Counted from the stretch's first letter, positions 54,578 to 62,853 are shown. The stretch: DNA of 64,000 nt from Acinetobacter haemolyticus CIP 64.3 = MTCC 9819 (GCF_000369065.1 NZ_KB849804.1:299303-363302), one strand, 5' to 3'. Made by a program: numbers and translations. Notes: a model not told the origin generated them from the letters alone.

Positions 54578-56719
54578 ATGTCAGTACCAGAGCAAACGCC
54601 ATATGTAGAATATACGGCAAATGGGTCGACAACAAACTTCGCTTTAGAATTTGATTGCGATAAGCAAGAGTATTTGATTGTTACATTAGATGAAGTTGAA
54701 CCGCCAGTAGGCTCATGGAATTTGACTGGTAATTCTGTAGTCTTTTTAAATGCGCCGAGCAATGGTGTGAAAGTTGAGATCAAGCGTAATACGCCATTTT
54801 CTAGAACTACAGATTATCAGACTTACAACAATTCATTTCGTCCACCAGCAGTTAATAAAGACTTCGATTTGATTTGGTGGAAATTACAAGAGCTTGGTTA
54901 TCGAGATCACGTTATATGGTTAGCGCTCTTAAAAGAAATTGATGATCGAAAGTTAGCTGATACGAATATGCTTGATTATATTCTAAATCAAGATAATGCT
55001 TTAAAAGCAGACTATATAGATCGTGATGCTAAACTTAAAACTTATATAGACCAAATGATTTCTTTAGTAACAGGTGATCCATCATTTCAAGGAATTTTTG
55101 CAGATTTTGTGATAGATGGTGATAAAAACCAGAAGACTATTAATGCAGAGCAAAACGAGCGTAAAAGCGTAAAACTGTGGTCAGATGGCATCGTTGATGC
55201 ATTGTCAAAATACGACAATGTTGATTTTGATAACAATGAAACACTAACCTCAACCGTTCAACTATCTTCAAATAAATCTGTCTTATCGAATAGTCACACT
55301 CTAAATCAAACAACCGCGACAACTATTGTTTTAGAAGCGGATTATGCAGCTTCAGACATAATGATTGATGGTTTGCATATCTTACAAGATAAATCAGGTC
55401 CGATCGGCGGCGGAACAGATAACAATCATGCAGTAGTAAAAATAAAGGGGGGTACAAGAAACACAATTAAACATGTTACTAGCGACGGACAATTGGGCTT
55501 AAGCTTTGGAATGGGCGAAATTGGTGCTTCTGATAGACGCAGTAAATTCAACACCGCTTATAACATCGCATTTCTTAATACCCATATGGGTGTTGAGCAT
55601 ATCGGCGCTGCTTATAACCACACGCGAGATATTGTTGTTGCTCCTACAGAGTTTAAGGGAATTTTTCATGGTATACGTATTACTGGATATGACAATATCG
55701 AAAATCCAGCGGAGACAGCACATGCCCCAGCTCATGCTAATAGCGGGTCAGATTACTATATTCGGAATATGACTAACGGCATTTCTGTGCAAAACAGTGC
55801 GAAATACAATAGTTACGATCGAATTTTTGTTACTGAAACTGATCGCGCTTTACAGTTGTTACAAGGCACAGTTGTTGGCAACAACCCTACTATGAACCAC
55901 TTTAATGTGATAGCGGAGAAAGTTGGGCAAGCGCTTGTTAATCAAGGTGGGAATCACAATGATTTTGAACTTCTTGTTGACGGCTCTTTATTTTCAGATC
56001 AAGGGATTCAAGAGTTAACGGGGTACACGGGTAAAGGCTTTAACCGTTATTCTGGGATTATTAAGAATAGTGCTAAGACAGGTGCGCAGTTCCGCTATTC
56101 TCATAACTTATATAATCTTCAAGTAAGCTCTGCGGTCGGTAATGGGGTCAACATAAATGGTAGTTACGGCAACGGTACGCTAACTGTAAATGGAGCTACA
56201 GGCACTGGTGTTTCGCTTGCTGGCAACTACAACAATTTGCAAGTTGTCGCTACAGAGTGTTTGAATGCTTTAGTTGTTGCGGGCGCGGGTAACACAGTAA
56301 ATATTCAAACTGACGGTAATGTCCAGATCACTGGATCAGGAAATACGATCATTGGGCGTATTGGAGGAAATCTAACAGTAACTGGCAATGGCAATAAGTT
56401 TATAGGCGAAGTAATTGGCACTGTGACTCGAACAGGCACAACTGGGAATAATTTTTCAGGCTTAAAAGGCTGGTCTGAAACAGTTGTTTTGTCAGAGTTA
56501 ACAACTGATGGATCAGCACGTATTACAGTTGCGGTTCCCAAACATACTAGTGCTCAGATTCGAAGTATATTTGCGACTATTCCTGCGAATACGAATGAGT
56601 ACGAGCTGAAAGTAATCAGCATATCTGGTGCGAATGTGGTGTTTGAATTGCAAAATGGATCTGGTGGAGGGGTCGCGTCGACCGCTGTGACCTTTAACTA
56701 CTCTTATTTTTGTTCATAA
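54578..56719 (+). CDS. Tail fibre/tailspike with T7 tail-fibre N-terminus and beta-helix body
   Basis: 713 aa. Residues 1-140 match the T7 gp17 N-terminal attachment domain (YVEYTANGSTTNFALEF, NTPFSRTTDYQTYNNSFRPP); a coiled part follows; residues about 200-620 form a right-handed beta-helix with short repeating turns (TITGSGNTIIGRIGG-like, LTVTGNGNKFIGEV). The end is a small beta domain. The architecture fits a capsule-binding or depolymerase spike in Acinetobacter phages, though no active-site set was identified. Confidence 0.85.
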   Translation: MSVPEQTPYVEYTANGSTTNFALEFDCDKQEYLIVTLDEVEPPVGSWNLTGNSVVFLNAPSNGVKVEIKRNTPFSRTTDYQTYNNSFRPPAVNKDFDLIWWKLQELGYRDHVIWLALLKEIDDRKLADTNMLDYILNQDNALKADYIDRDAKLKTYIDQMISLVTGDPSFQGIFADFVIDGDKNQKTINAEQNERKSVKLWSDGIVDALSKYDNVDFDNNETLTSTVQLSSNKSVLSNSHTLNQTTATTIVLEADYAASDIMIDGLHILQDKSGPIGGGTDNNHAVVKIKGGTRNTIKHVTSDGQLGLSFGMGEIGASDRRSKFNTAYNIAFLNTHMGVEHIGAAYNHTRDIVVAPTEFKGIFHGIRITGYDNIENPAETAHAPAHANSGSDYYIRNMTNGISVQNSAKYNSYDRIFVTETDRALQLLQGTVVGNNPTMNHFNVIAEKVGQALVNQGGNHNDFELLVDGSLFSDQGIQELTGYTGKGFNRYSGIIKNSAKTGAQFRYSHNLYNLQVSSAVGNGVNINGSYGNGTLTVNGATGTGVSLAGNYNNLQVVATECLNALVVAGAGNTVNIQTDGNVQITGSGNTIIGRIGGNLTVTGNGNKFIGEVIGTVTRTGTTGNNFSGLKGWSETVVLSELTTDGSARITVAVPKHTSAQIRSIFATIPANTNEYELKVISISGANVVFELQNGSGGGVASTAVTFNYSYFCS

Positions 56720-56746
56720 AAAAGGGGCTTTAAGCCCCCTTTTTTA
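56718..56746. terminator. Bidirectional terminator between tail spike and conversion cassette
   Basis: AAAAAGGGGCTT-T-AAGCCCCCTTTTTT with A- and T-runs on both sides, in the 24-bp gap between convergent genes. Confidence 0.88.
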
Positions 56747-57709
56747 TGTAGACCAAAAATACCAAAGCATTATTGTATACATTACATATCCGGCTAGTAA
56801 AAGCTGTTTTTCTTTCGATTTAAGCTGTAATAGCGCGATGATAATGATTGGAAAACATGCGGCTAAGAAGCGTGATGAGTACCCCGAGAAAAACACATTG
56901 AAGAAAACCATGCTTAAGATAATTAAGCTGACATAGAAGAATGCGTTTCTTTCAAGATTTTCTGTATATGCTTTAATTGTTAAGTAAACAAAGTAAATTA
57001 CCCAAAAGCTCATGTAAAGAACGGGAGATGACATGTCTTCATATTCTGCTCGTCGATCCCCAAGTTGTCCTAAAATTTGTGACATGAGAGGCCCTGTAAC
57101 AATAGCAAGCACTAAACCAGCCGTAATCGCAATTGTGTTTTTGAGCATAAAGTTGAGTCTTTTCCATTGCTCTAATTTTGTAGCAACAAGAAAAACACCA
57201 AGGAAAATCACAGCAGAGGTATGAAAAAATGGTGTAGATAGAAGAATTGGGATATATAACAGATTCTTTCTTTGGTAAAGAAGGTAGGCTAAATAAATTA
57301 ATGCCATTGTAAATGCAAGACGCATTTGCGAAAAACAAAAATCAATAAAGACTGGGTTGATTAAAAAAAGAAAACTATAGTAATTATGCTTAAGGGTAAC
57401 TAAAAGTATAGAAATAAATAATATGAATGAGCTGATAATATAAAAGATATGATCAGAGCTTAAGCCATTTTCAGTGGCAATAAAGATTAATTTATGCCAT
57501 CCCCACTCAAAGCTTATCTTGGACAGCAAAGTGTCATAATCAAACCAAAGGGTTTTATTGAGAGTATAGTCTATATAGCTTACATAGTTCGCTCTATCAA
57601 CATAATTCGAACTTCTTAAGGCTTCCCAAGGTATAAGCACAATAAGGTATGTTGAGAAGAGTGCAATCAAAAAAGCGTAAATACTTTTTTTCTTTATAAG
57701 GAAATTCAT
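56744..57709 (-). CDS. EpsG/Wzy-like polysaccharide polymerase, multi-span
   Basis: 321 aa with about nine membrane spans. N-terminal pattern SNYVDRANYVSYIDYTLNK (extracytoplasmic), WGWHKLIFIATENGL and NPVFIDFCFSQMRLAFTMAL, then FFHTSAVIFL, are characteristic of EpsG/Wzy-type O-antigen or capsule polymerases. AT-rich, reversed relative to the virion genes. Likely a lysogenic-conversion gene that changes how surface repeat units are linked. Confidence 0.8.
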   Translation of the reverse strand: MNFLIKKKSIYAFLIALFSTYLIVLIPWEALRSSNYVDRANYVSYIDYTLNKTLWFDYDTLLSKISFEWGWHKLIFIATENGLSSDHIFYIISSFILFISILLVTLKHNYYSFLFLINPVFIDFCFSQMRLAFTMALIYLAYLLYQRKNLLYIPILLSTPFFHTSAVIFLGVFLVATKLEQWKRLNFMLKNTIAITAGLVLAIVTGPLMSQILGQLGDRRAEYEDMSSPVLYMSFWVIYFVYLTIKAYTENLERNAFFYVSLIILSMVFFNVFFSGYSSRFLAACFPIIIIALLQLKSKEKQLLLAGYVMYTIMLWYFWST

Positions 57710-57731
57710 ACTCTATATCAAATCCAGTTAT

Positions 57732-58688
57732 TTATTTGATTGAAAGGTTTGGGTTCTTAAAATGGCCCATACATCCTTTATTTGATGATATGCCTATATT
57801 TCCGCGAATATATACCATAAATTTATTATTACTCCATGAGTTAAAACAACTATTTGAGTTGTAGTCTACAGAGTTAAGCGTAATGGATCCTAAAGAATCA
57901 CGGTTAATAGCACCCAATAAAAGTCCATATTGAGATTTGTTATCTTGATGATTTTCTATAGAGATGGAAACAGGAGAGGTTGAATGATTATATCTACTTA
58001 ATCCAATTTGAATTCCAGGGCCTGCATTTCCAGACGTTACAATATCTTTTAATTTAATATCTTTAAGAATCATAGAGCCATTATTCGGCTCAATATCAAT
58101 CCCACTCGCTGGTTTTGCACCTTTAGTATTGGTTGCTTTAATATTATTGGCCAAGAGTTTATTAACAGAAGTAATGGTTAACCCTTGTCTTCTATTATCA
58201 TTCATGCGGATATTATTTAGATTGATATTGTAGGTAGAATTTTTTCCATTAGTTCCTACATAAATAGCATCGCCCCACATCTTATCTACATTCATATCTG
58301 AGATGAAAATATTTTTAGAATCCCTTATTTCGATTCCCATACCCCACTCACCGATATTTCCTAAATGGGTATATTTGTCACCAACTAAAAAACCACCAGA
58401 GATCTTTACATTCTCTACATTTTTAATCTGAAAAACACGGTAGCTTCCATGTTTGGTCGGAATAACGGTAAGCCTAGTTCGTGGATCTAGCTTAATTTCA
58501 CTTCCATTTTTTGGAATAATGGATTTGTTGGCATCGATTTTGTACGTGCCCGCAGGAATGGAAACCACTTTTTGTTTCTTAATAAGCTGATTTACATAAG
58601 ATGTAATATCTGTATTTTCAACAAACTTCGCCCATGCACTAGATGTGAAGCTACAAGCCGCAACTAAAAATATAATTTTCAACTTCAT
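57732..58688 (-). CDS. Secreted right-handed beta-helix protein
   Basis: 318 aa with a signal peptide (MKLKIIFLVAACSFTSSAWA). The body is a pectate-lyase-type beta-helix (VSIPAGTYKIDANKSIIPKN, MGIEIRDSKNIFISDMNV, ASGIDIEPNNGSM, GPGIQIGLSRYN). Probably periplasmic or secreted and acting on a polysaccharide. Overlaps the preceding small membrane gene by four bases. Reaction unknown. Confidence 0.75.
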   Translation of the reverse strand: MKLKIIFLVAACSFTSSAWAKFVENTDITSYVNQLIKKQKVVSIPAGTYKIDANKSIIPKNGSEIKLDPRTRLTVIPTKHGSYRVFQIKNVENVKISGGFLVGDKYTHLGNIGEWGMGIEIRDSKNIFISDMNVDKMWGDAIYVGTNGKNSTYNINLNNIRMNDNRRQGLTITSVNKLLANNIKATNTKGAKPASGIDIEPNNGSMILKDIKLKDIVTSGNAGPGIQIGLSRYNHSTSPVSISIENHQDNKSQYGLLLGAINRDSLGSITLNSVDYNSNSCFNSWSNNKFMVYIRGNIGISSNKGCMGHFKNPNLSIK

Positions 58689-58897
58689 TGATTTTTCTTC
58701 TTAGAGGAGCCCATGCCAAATTTTAAGCTAATTAAGCCTAGTGCTGAATAGATTGCTGCCATAACTACAAAGTGACCAATATCAATAGGGTTATTCAGCT
58801 TTAACTCAACGTAGTAGGCGATAGATACAGATACAAAGATAGTAATAATTTGGGGAATGTTTTTTTTCAAACGATCTAAGAATTTGCTGATTGACAT
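58685..58897 (-). CDS. Small two-span membrane protein in the conversion cassette
   Basis: 70 aa from ATG 58897 (the frame is open to 58954 with a TTG). Two hydrophobic segments (IITIFVSVSIAYYVEL and IGHFVVMAAIYSALGLISL) and a basic tail. Shorter than GtrA-type flippases. ATGA overlap with the beta-helix gene. Function unknown. Confidence 0.6.
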   Translation of the reverse strand: MSISKFLDRLKKNIPQIITIFVSVSIAYYVELKLNNPIDIGHFVVMAAIYSALGLISLKFGMGSSKKKNQ

Positions 58898-58972
58898 GTT
58901 GCTGAGCTTATTTTGAGTTGACAATATTGTAAGGTAGAGTTTATTGCTTAGCAAATTACATCTTGTTTAAGC

Positions 58973-59818
58973 TTAGGTATTGTTAACAGCTTTTAGTTCT
59001 TCTATGTCATTAATGATTATGGTCTCATTACGATAAGAGATCGACTTACAAGACTCAAATTTTTTACTTTTTGTATTGAAAATCAATTGACATCCTGAAT
59101 TAAATGATAATTTTTTTGTCATAATTTCAATTTTACAATCTGTAAATTTTCTTATAACTGATATGTATTCCGTAAATGCTGGTCTAGGTAGGAATATCTT
59201 TTCGCCAGTTTCAAGATTGAGGAGATAATTTGGACGATGGGAGAAATCAGTTCCAGCCCAGGTTTCATCATTAAGAGTGATCATTGCTGTAAATCCTGCT
59301 AGTTTACTCATCACTCTTTTCACGATAGTGCATTCAGTAGAATTTATTTTTACAATATCTAGATATTTGGCAGTATCCCCCACAGTTACATAGTAAAAAT
59401 CATCACTTATGTGATGGATACAATGGATATGATAGACTAGTGAATCATTTTGATAGGGTTGGTAAAGATGAATAACAGTATTTTCAATATATGCGATTCT
59501 TGACCCAGGATTGTTATACTCTCCGAGAACAAATTTATCATCACTTACCATTGAAATAGTTTCTTCCCTACTATTAATTAAAATATTTTGTATGTTCACT
59601 TGAAAAGTATTAAAAGATTTCTTGATAGGCTCAATTATATTCTCTTGTTGACAAGGACTGGGTCTATAAAATAAAAAACAGAAAAGGCCATATACAGCCT
59701 CATGAACCCTTTTCTCTCTAATACACCCGATTATTAAACCTAAAACCTTAAAGTTTATGGCTCTAATTTTAAAATTTTCTGAATAACTTGTAATTCCTTT
59801 ATTTTTTATACTTTTCAA
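58973..59818 (-). CDS. Orphan protein at the head of the conversion cassette
   Basis: 281 aa, no signal peptide, one hydrophobic patch near the N-terminus (VLGLIIGCI, then EAVYGLFCFLFYRPSPCQ). The rest is beta-rich with repeating strand-turn text (DDKFVLGEYNNPGSRIAYIE, DDFYYVTVGDTAKYLDIVKI, NDETWAGTDFSHRPNYLLNL) that could be a propeller-like fold. First gene of the four-gene reverse cassette. Function unknown; perhaps a transferase partner of the polymerase. Confidence 0.55.
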   Translation of the reverse strand: MKSIKNKGITSYSENFKIRAINFKVLGLIIGCIREKRVHEAVYGLFCFLFYRPSPCQQENIIEPIKKSFNTFQVNIQNILINSREETISMVSDDKFVLGEYNNPGSRIAYIENTVIHLYQPYQNDSLVYHIHCIHHISDDFYYVTVGDTAKYLDIVKINSTECTIVKRVMSKLAGFTAMITLNDETWAGTDFSHRPNYLLNLETGEKIFLPRPAFTEYISVIRKFTDCKIEIMTKKLSFNSGCQLIFNTKSKKFESCKSISYRNETIIINDIEELKAVNNT

Positions 59819-59896
59819 AATTTCACCCTTAGCCGTAGATTTAATGAAATAGTAACTTCTTATCTACTAAAGATTAACCCAAATTTAAGAATCTTT

Positions 59897-59948
59897 TTAC
59901 CCAACAAACCACCATCAACCCTGATCTTTAATTAGATCAGGGTTTTTT
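59897..59948 (+). promoter_or_regulatory. Motif-hairpin module 5 (before lysis genes)
   Basis: TTACCCAACAAACC (59897-59910), then AACCCTGATC/GATCAGGGTT (59917-59944) followed by TTTT. Unlike the other copies, the next gene starts 23 bases later with its own SD (GGGGGCGGC), so here the hairpin need not cover the ribosome site. Confidence 0.78.
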
Positions 59949-59970
59949 AATATCAAAAATTGGGGGCGGC

Positions 59971-60219
59971 ATGTCCGATCAAAGAGCAGCAGTAGCTGAG
60001 GTGGCAGCAACCATTTCATCCGCTGCATCAAAAACAACGTATGCAGGGGCTGCTTCTGGTTTTGTGGCATACCTTGCATCAATCGATGTGCTGGCTTGGC
60101 TAGGTATCGCTATTGCATTGGGTGGCTTTGCGGTGAATTGGTACTACAAGCGACTTGAGAATAAGCGTGCTGATGAGATTCACCAGCTCCGGATCAAGCA
60201 ATGGAGAGAGGAAGCCTAA
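59971..60219 (+). CDS. Holin
   Basis: 82 aa. Two hydrophobic stretches (TYAGAASGFVAYLASIDVLA, WLGIAIALGGFAVNWYY) and a charged tail ending RIKQWREEA, typical of small class II holins. GGGGGCGG precedes the start. The stop overlaps the lysozyme start. Confidence 0.85.
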   Translation: MSDQRAAVAEVAATISSAASKTTYAGAASGFVAYLASIDVLAWLGIAIALGGFAVNWYYKRLENKRADEIHQLRIKQWREEA

Positions 60220-60761
60220 TGTCTAATAAAACTAAATATTACGTGATTGGTTCTTCTTTGGTGCTTGCCACCGGGATGTGGATTACTGGTCCAAGCGAAG
60301 AGCAAGTGCAAGCAACAGCACAAAAAGAGGGCTTTACATCCAAGCCAGTGATTCCGGTGAAAGGGGATGTTCCGACCATTGGCCACGGCACTACGGTCTA
60401 TCCAAATGGCGTGCGCGTGAAGATGTCAGATCCGGCGATTGATCGCAAGACAGCGCTTCAATATCTCAAGCTGCACATGGATAAGGATGCACAGCGATTT
60501 AATAAAACCATTCTGAATATTCCAGTTTCTCAGGGTGAATACGATCTGTATCTGGATTTCACCTATCAGTACGGTACCAGTGCCTGGTCTGGATCTTCAA
60601 TGCTGCGCAATCTCAAGGCGAAAAAATACAAGGTAGCTTGTGATTCGCTATTGAAATGGAAATACGTGGCCAAGCGCGACTGTTCAATCCGTTCCAACAA
60701 TTGTTATGGCGTATGGACTCGCCAGCTGGAACGCCACGCGAAATGCATGGAGGAAAATTAA
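60219..60761 (+). CDS. SAR-type endolysin, T4-lysozyme-like
   Basis: 180 aa from ATG 60219 (GAGAGGAA upstream). N-terminal weakly hydrophobic segment (YYVIGSSLVLATGMWITG) fits a signal-anchor-release sequence. Catalytic triad: Glu in AQKEGFT, Asp in VKGDVPT, Thr in GHGTTV, as in GH24 lysozymes. Cysteines at the C-terminus (CDSLL, RDC, NNC, KC) could control activation. Middle of the lysis cassette. Confidence 0.92.
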   Translation: MSNKTKYYVIGSSLVLATGMWITGPSEEQVQATAQKEGFTSKPVIPVKGDVPTIGHGTTVYPNGVRVKMSDPAIDRKTALQYLKLHMDKDAQRFNKTILNIPVSQGEYDLYLDFTYQYGTSAWSGSSMLRNLKAKKYKVACDSLLKWKYVAKRDCSIRSNNCYGVWTRQLERHAKCMEEN

Positions 60762-61132
60762 TGCCAATTCTATTGCTGATCTGGAACAACAAACGCTGGT
60801 CCTTAATTGTGGTGCTGTGCATCGTGATCCTTTGCCAGCTCTTTCAGGCCAATCGTTTAGCCGGGGATTTACGCAAGACTGATGTGAAGTGCCAGAATAA
60901 AATTAATAAAAAACTTAAATCGTATCTTGATGCTGAAAAGAAAGCACAAGAGCTGGCCAACAAGGCAGGTGAAGAATATGAAGAATCAAAAGAAGTTGAA
61001 CGCGTCAAAACAGAAACCATTACACGTGAAGTGCAAAAGATCGTGGAGCGTCCTATCTATATCCATACTAATTGCTTTGATGACGACGGGGTGTCAGCAG
61101 TCAATGCCGCTGGTAATACCGGCAAATCTTAA
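60761..61132 (+). CDS. Rz-like inner-membrane spanin
   Basis: 123 aa from ATG 60761, which overlaps the lysozyme stop. N-terminal membrane span (WSLIVVLCIVILCQLFQ), then a coiled periplasmic part (DAEKKAQELANKAGEEYEES). Topology and place identify the i-spanin. Confidence 0.82.
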   Translation: MPILLLIWNNKRWSLIVVLCIVILCQLFQANRLAGDLRKTDVKCQNKINKKLKSYLDAEKKAQELANKAGEEYEESKEVERVKTETITREVQKIVERPIYIHTNCFDDDGVSAVNAAGNTGKS

Positions 61133-61277
61133 AACACCTTGTCCGGACTTATTGGAATTAAAGTCTGGCCAAGCAAAAGAAGTACTGCAGGTGATGGTGA
61201 ATGATCGAAGGAAATATATTGATTGTCAGTCCAGGCACAAGGCTCTTATTTCAATTATAGAAAAGCCCTACAAATGA
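60978..61277 (+). CDS. Rz1-like outer-membrane spanin (overlapping)
   Basis: 99 aa in another frame, overlapping the second half of Rz. Lipobox in ALMTTGCQQSMP, then Pro-containing mature part (PLVIPANLKTPCPDLL). GGTGAAG precedes ATG 60978; upstream starts exist in the same frame. The overlap with Rz is the classical Rz/Rz1 arrangement. Confidence 0.82.
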   Translation: MKNQKKLNASKQKPLHVKCKRSWSVLSISILIALMTTGCQQSMPLVIPANLKTPCPDLLELKSGQAKEVLQVMVNDRRKYIDCQSRHKALISIIEKPYK

Positions 61278-61282
61278 GGGCT
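61259..61282 (-). terminator. Hairpin between spanin and the AT-rich orphan gene
   Basis: AGCCCT-ACAAATG-AGGGCT; on the minus strand it is followed by TTTTCT. Serves the convergent ends of Rz1 and the 258-aa gene. Confidence 0.6.
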
Positions 61283-62057
61283 ACCTACATAAATTCGGCT
61301 GCTTAATTATCTCAGAAACCGATTCAGGTATAATTACACTTTTGACTACAGGAGTTAAAAGAGTGTCTTTCTCATAAAAGTCAAACACTATTCTGTATTC
61401 ATTCTCCCTGCTGAAAGTTTCAGGTTTTATATGTTTTATATTATCAAATAGCCCAATTAGATTATTCTTTTCCAAGTCTATATTATTATTATCTAAGTAT
61501 AGAGTTCTTTTTGTGTAAATTATGTCCTGTGCATAGCTTTTTATAGATAAATTATTTATATCAATATTCTCTTTAGTAAATATCTTTTCACCATTATTTA
61601 ATAGTTTTTTAATTTCATTAAATAAAGATAGTTCTATTTTTTTGATAAATATTGATTTTTTAAATATACTTAAATACCAATAATCATCGTAATCAGAAAA
61701 AATACTTACTGAGTCTTCATGTTTTTCTAATTTTGAAATACAGAAAATAAATCTATTATTATTTATCCAATTAAAAAATACTAAATAATCAACCTTAACA
61801 CTTTCTGGTGTCATATCTTTAATACTTAAATTTTTTACATAAGTGTAAAAATCACTATCATGACTTTTATTTATATGATTAAACAAATTAATATCTATAT
61901 ATTTATCTTTTAAATTTACAATAATATTGAAAAAACCTTCCTTTTTATCCAGTATTTGAAGGCTTTCCGTCTCTCTATATTCATGAAGAGTCCCAATTTT
62001 AATCGTTTTTGAATTTGATACATTAAACTTTTTTGAGCAACTTTTAACTAAAAACAT
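61281..62057 (-). CDS. Very AT-rich orphan gene next to attR, defence candidate
   Basis: 258 aa with strikingly low GC and Lys/Asn/Ile-rich composition, unlike the rest of the phage. N-terminus contains KIGTLHEYRETESLQILDKK, and the C-terminal region has ENEYRIVFDFYEKD; such text occurs in some single-gene accessory or defence proteins, but I cannot name a family. Reverse strand, directly inside attR, a place where temperate phages often carry superinfection-exclusion genes. Function is inferred from place only. Confidence 0.6.
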   Translation of the reverse strand: MFLVKSCSKKFNVSNSKTIKIGTLHEYRETESLQILDKKEGFFNIIVNLKDKYIDINLFNHINKSHDSDFYTYVKNLSIKDMTPESVKVDYLVFFNWINNNRFIFCISKLEKHEDSVSIFSDYDDYWYLSIFKKSIFIKKIELSLFNEIKKLLNNGEKIFTKENIDINNLSIKSYAQDIIYTKRTLYLDNNNIDLEKNNLIGLFDNIKHIKPETFSRENEYRIVFDFYEKDTLLTPVVKSVIIPESVSEIIKQPNLCR

Positions 62058-62346
62058 TTTAAAAACCTTAACTTAAAACAAACTAAATAAATTTAACGAC
62101 AATCGATTCTAAATTATTCTCAAACCCCCACTAGAATCCTTCCTAAAAATCTCTTCATTCTTTATCATGTGTACTACGTAAAAGTAGGCTCACGTTTTAA
62201 CGTTCAGAAATGTTTTCTGAACTCATATAAAAATAGATGATATAATCAATACTAACAAGCATTTGTCAGTTGTGGATAACTACTCGTTTACTCCAAATTT
62301 ACGCCAATTAACAATAACTATATAATTTAATTATATTTTCCGTACT
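62058..62346. other. Right phage end, non-coding
   Basis: No gene seen. Contains a 9-bp perfect inverted repeat GTTCAGAAA/TTTCTGAAC at 62202-62222, a copy of TTACGCCAA at 62299-62307 matching the repeats before int, and AT-rich sequence. Probably the attP right arm with integrase and accessory protein sites. Confidence 0.55.
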
Positions 62347-62392
62347 TTGACATCGTAGAGGTCAGCAGTTCGAGTCTGCTTATACCTACCAA
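62347..62392 (+). repeat. attR core (46-bp direct repeat)
   Basis: Identical to 25619-25664. It is the 3' part of a tRNA-Val gene without the 5' half, so not a functional tRNA. Confidence 0.93.
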
Positions 62393-62401
62393 AATTCACT
62401 G

Positions 62402-62422
62402 TGAAAACAGTATATTAAAGCC
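62402..62422 (+). repeat. 21-bp direct repeat, copy 1
   Basis: TGAAAACAGTATATTAAAGC plus one more C is found again at 63980-64000, the very end of the window. This copy overlaps the tRNA terminator's 5' arm. The repeat may be longer, because the second copy is cut by the window edge. Confidence 0.8.
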
Positions 62423-62446
62423 CACTCAAAAAGTGGGCTTTTTTGT
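62418..62446 (+). terminator. Displaced host terminator of tRNA-Val
   Basis: AAGCCCACT-CAAAA-AGTGGGCTT followed by TTTT, 25 bases after attR. It would have followed the tRNA before integration. Confidence 0.85.
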
Positions 62447-62853
62447 TTTCGGTGTTCAGACTTATATTGTAGGTGAAAACATTTATCATTTTTGGCTTTG
62501 CGCGGAAATGTCCTACGCTGAAACAACCAGAATTGCGAATAACTATTTAGCTCAAAAACATTCTTATCTTTCGTAACTCAAATATTTAAAAATTAGCCCG
62601 CCCATTTTGGTGGGTTTAATTTATATAGAGTGAGTTAGTCGGATAAATATTGGTAAAAAATCTAATTAAAAAAGCCCCTCATATCTGAGAGACTAGTTAT
62701 ACCAATTATTTGGTATGAATGGCTGTAATTTCTTAAATAACTAAACAAATCAAATTGATAAAAGTAGTTAATAGTATAATAAATCAGTGCACTAATTTAT
62801 TCTTTATAGTAGCAGAGCCTCAAAACTGATTCTAAGGCGCTGTTAATAACAAA
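62447..62853. other. Intergenic, no gene seen
   Basis: About 400 bases without a convincing gene. Contains a small inverted repeat ATACCAA/TTGGTAT (62699-62716) and otherwise AT-rich sequence. Confidence 0.5.

Noticed and set aside
54578..56719. Diversity-generating retroelement acting on the tail spike
   Set aside because: No reverse transcriptase gene and no template/variable repeat pair seen.
36021..59948. CRISPR-like or phage-polymerase promoter array for the five motifs
   Set aside because: Copies are kilobases apart with unique hairpins, not an array; no single-subunit RNA polymerase gene is present to use them as promoters.
62347..62392. Second tRNA-Val gene
   Set aside because: Only the part from the anticodon loop to the 3' end is present; acceptor 5' strand and D arm are missing, so it is attR.
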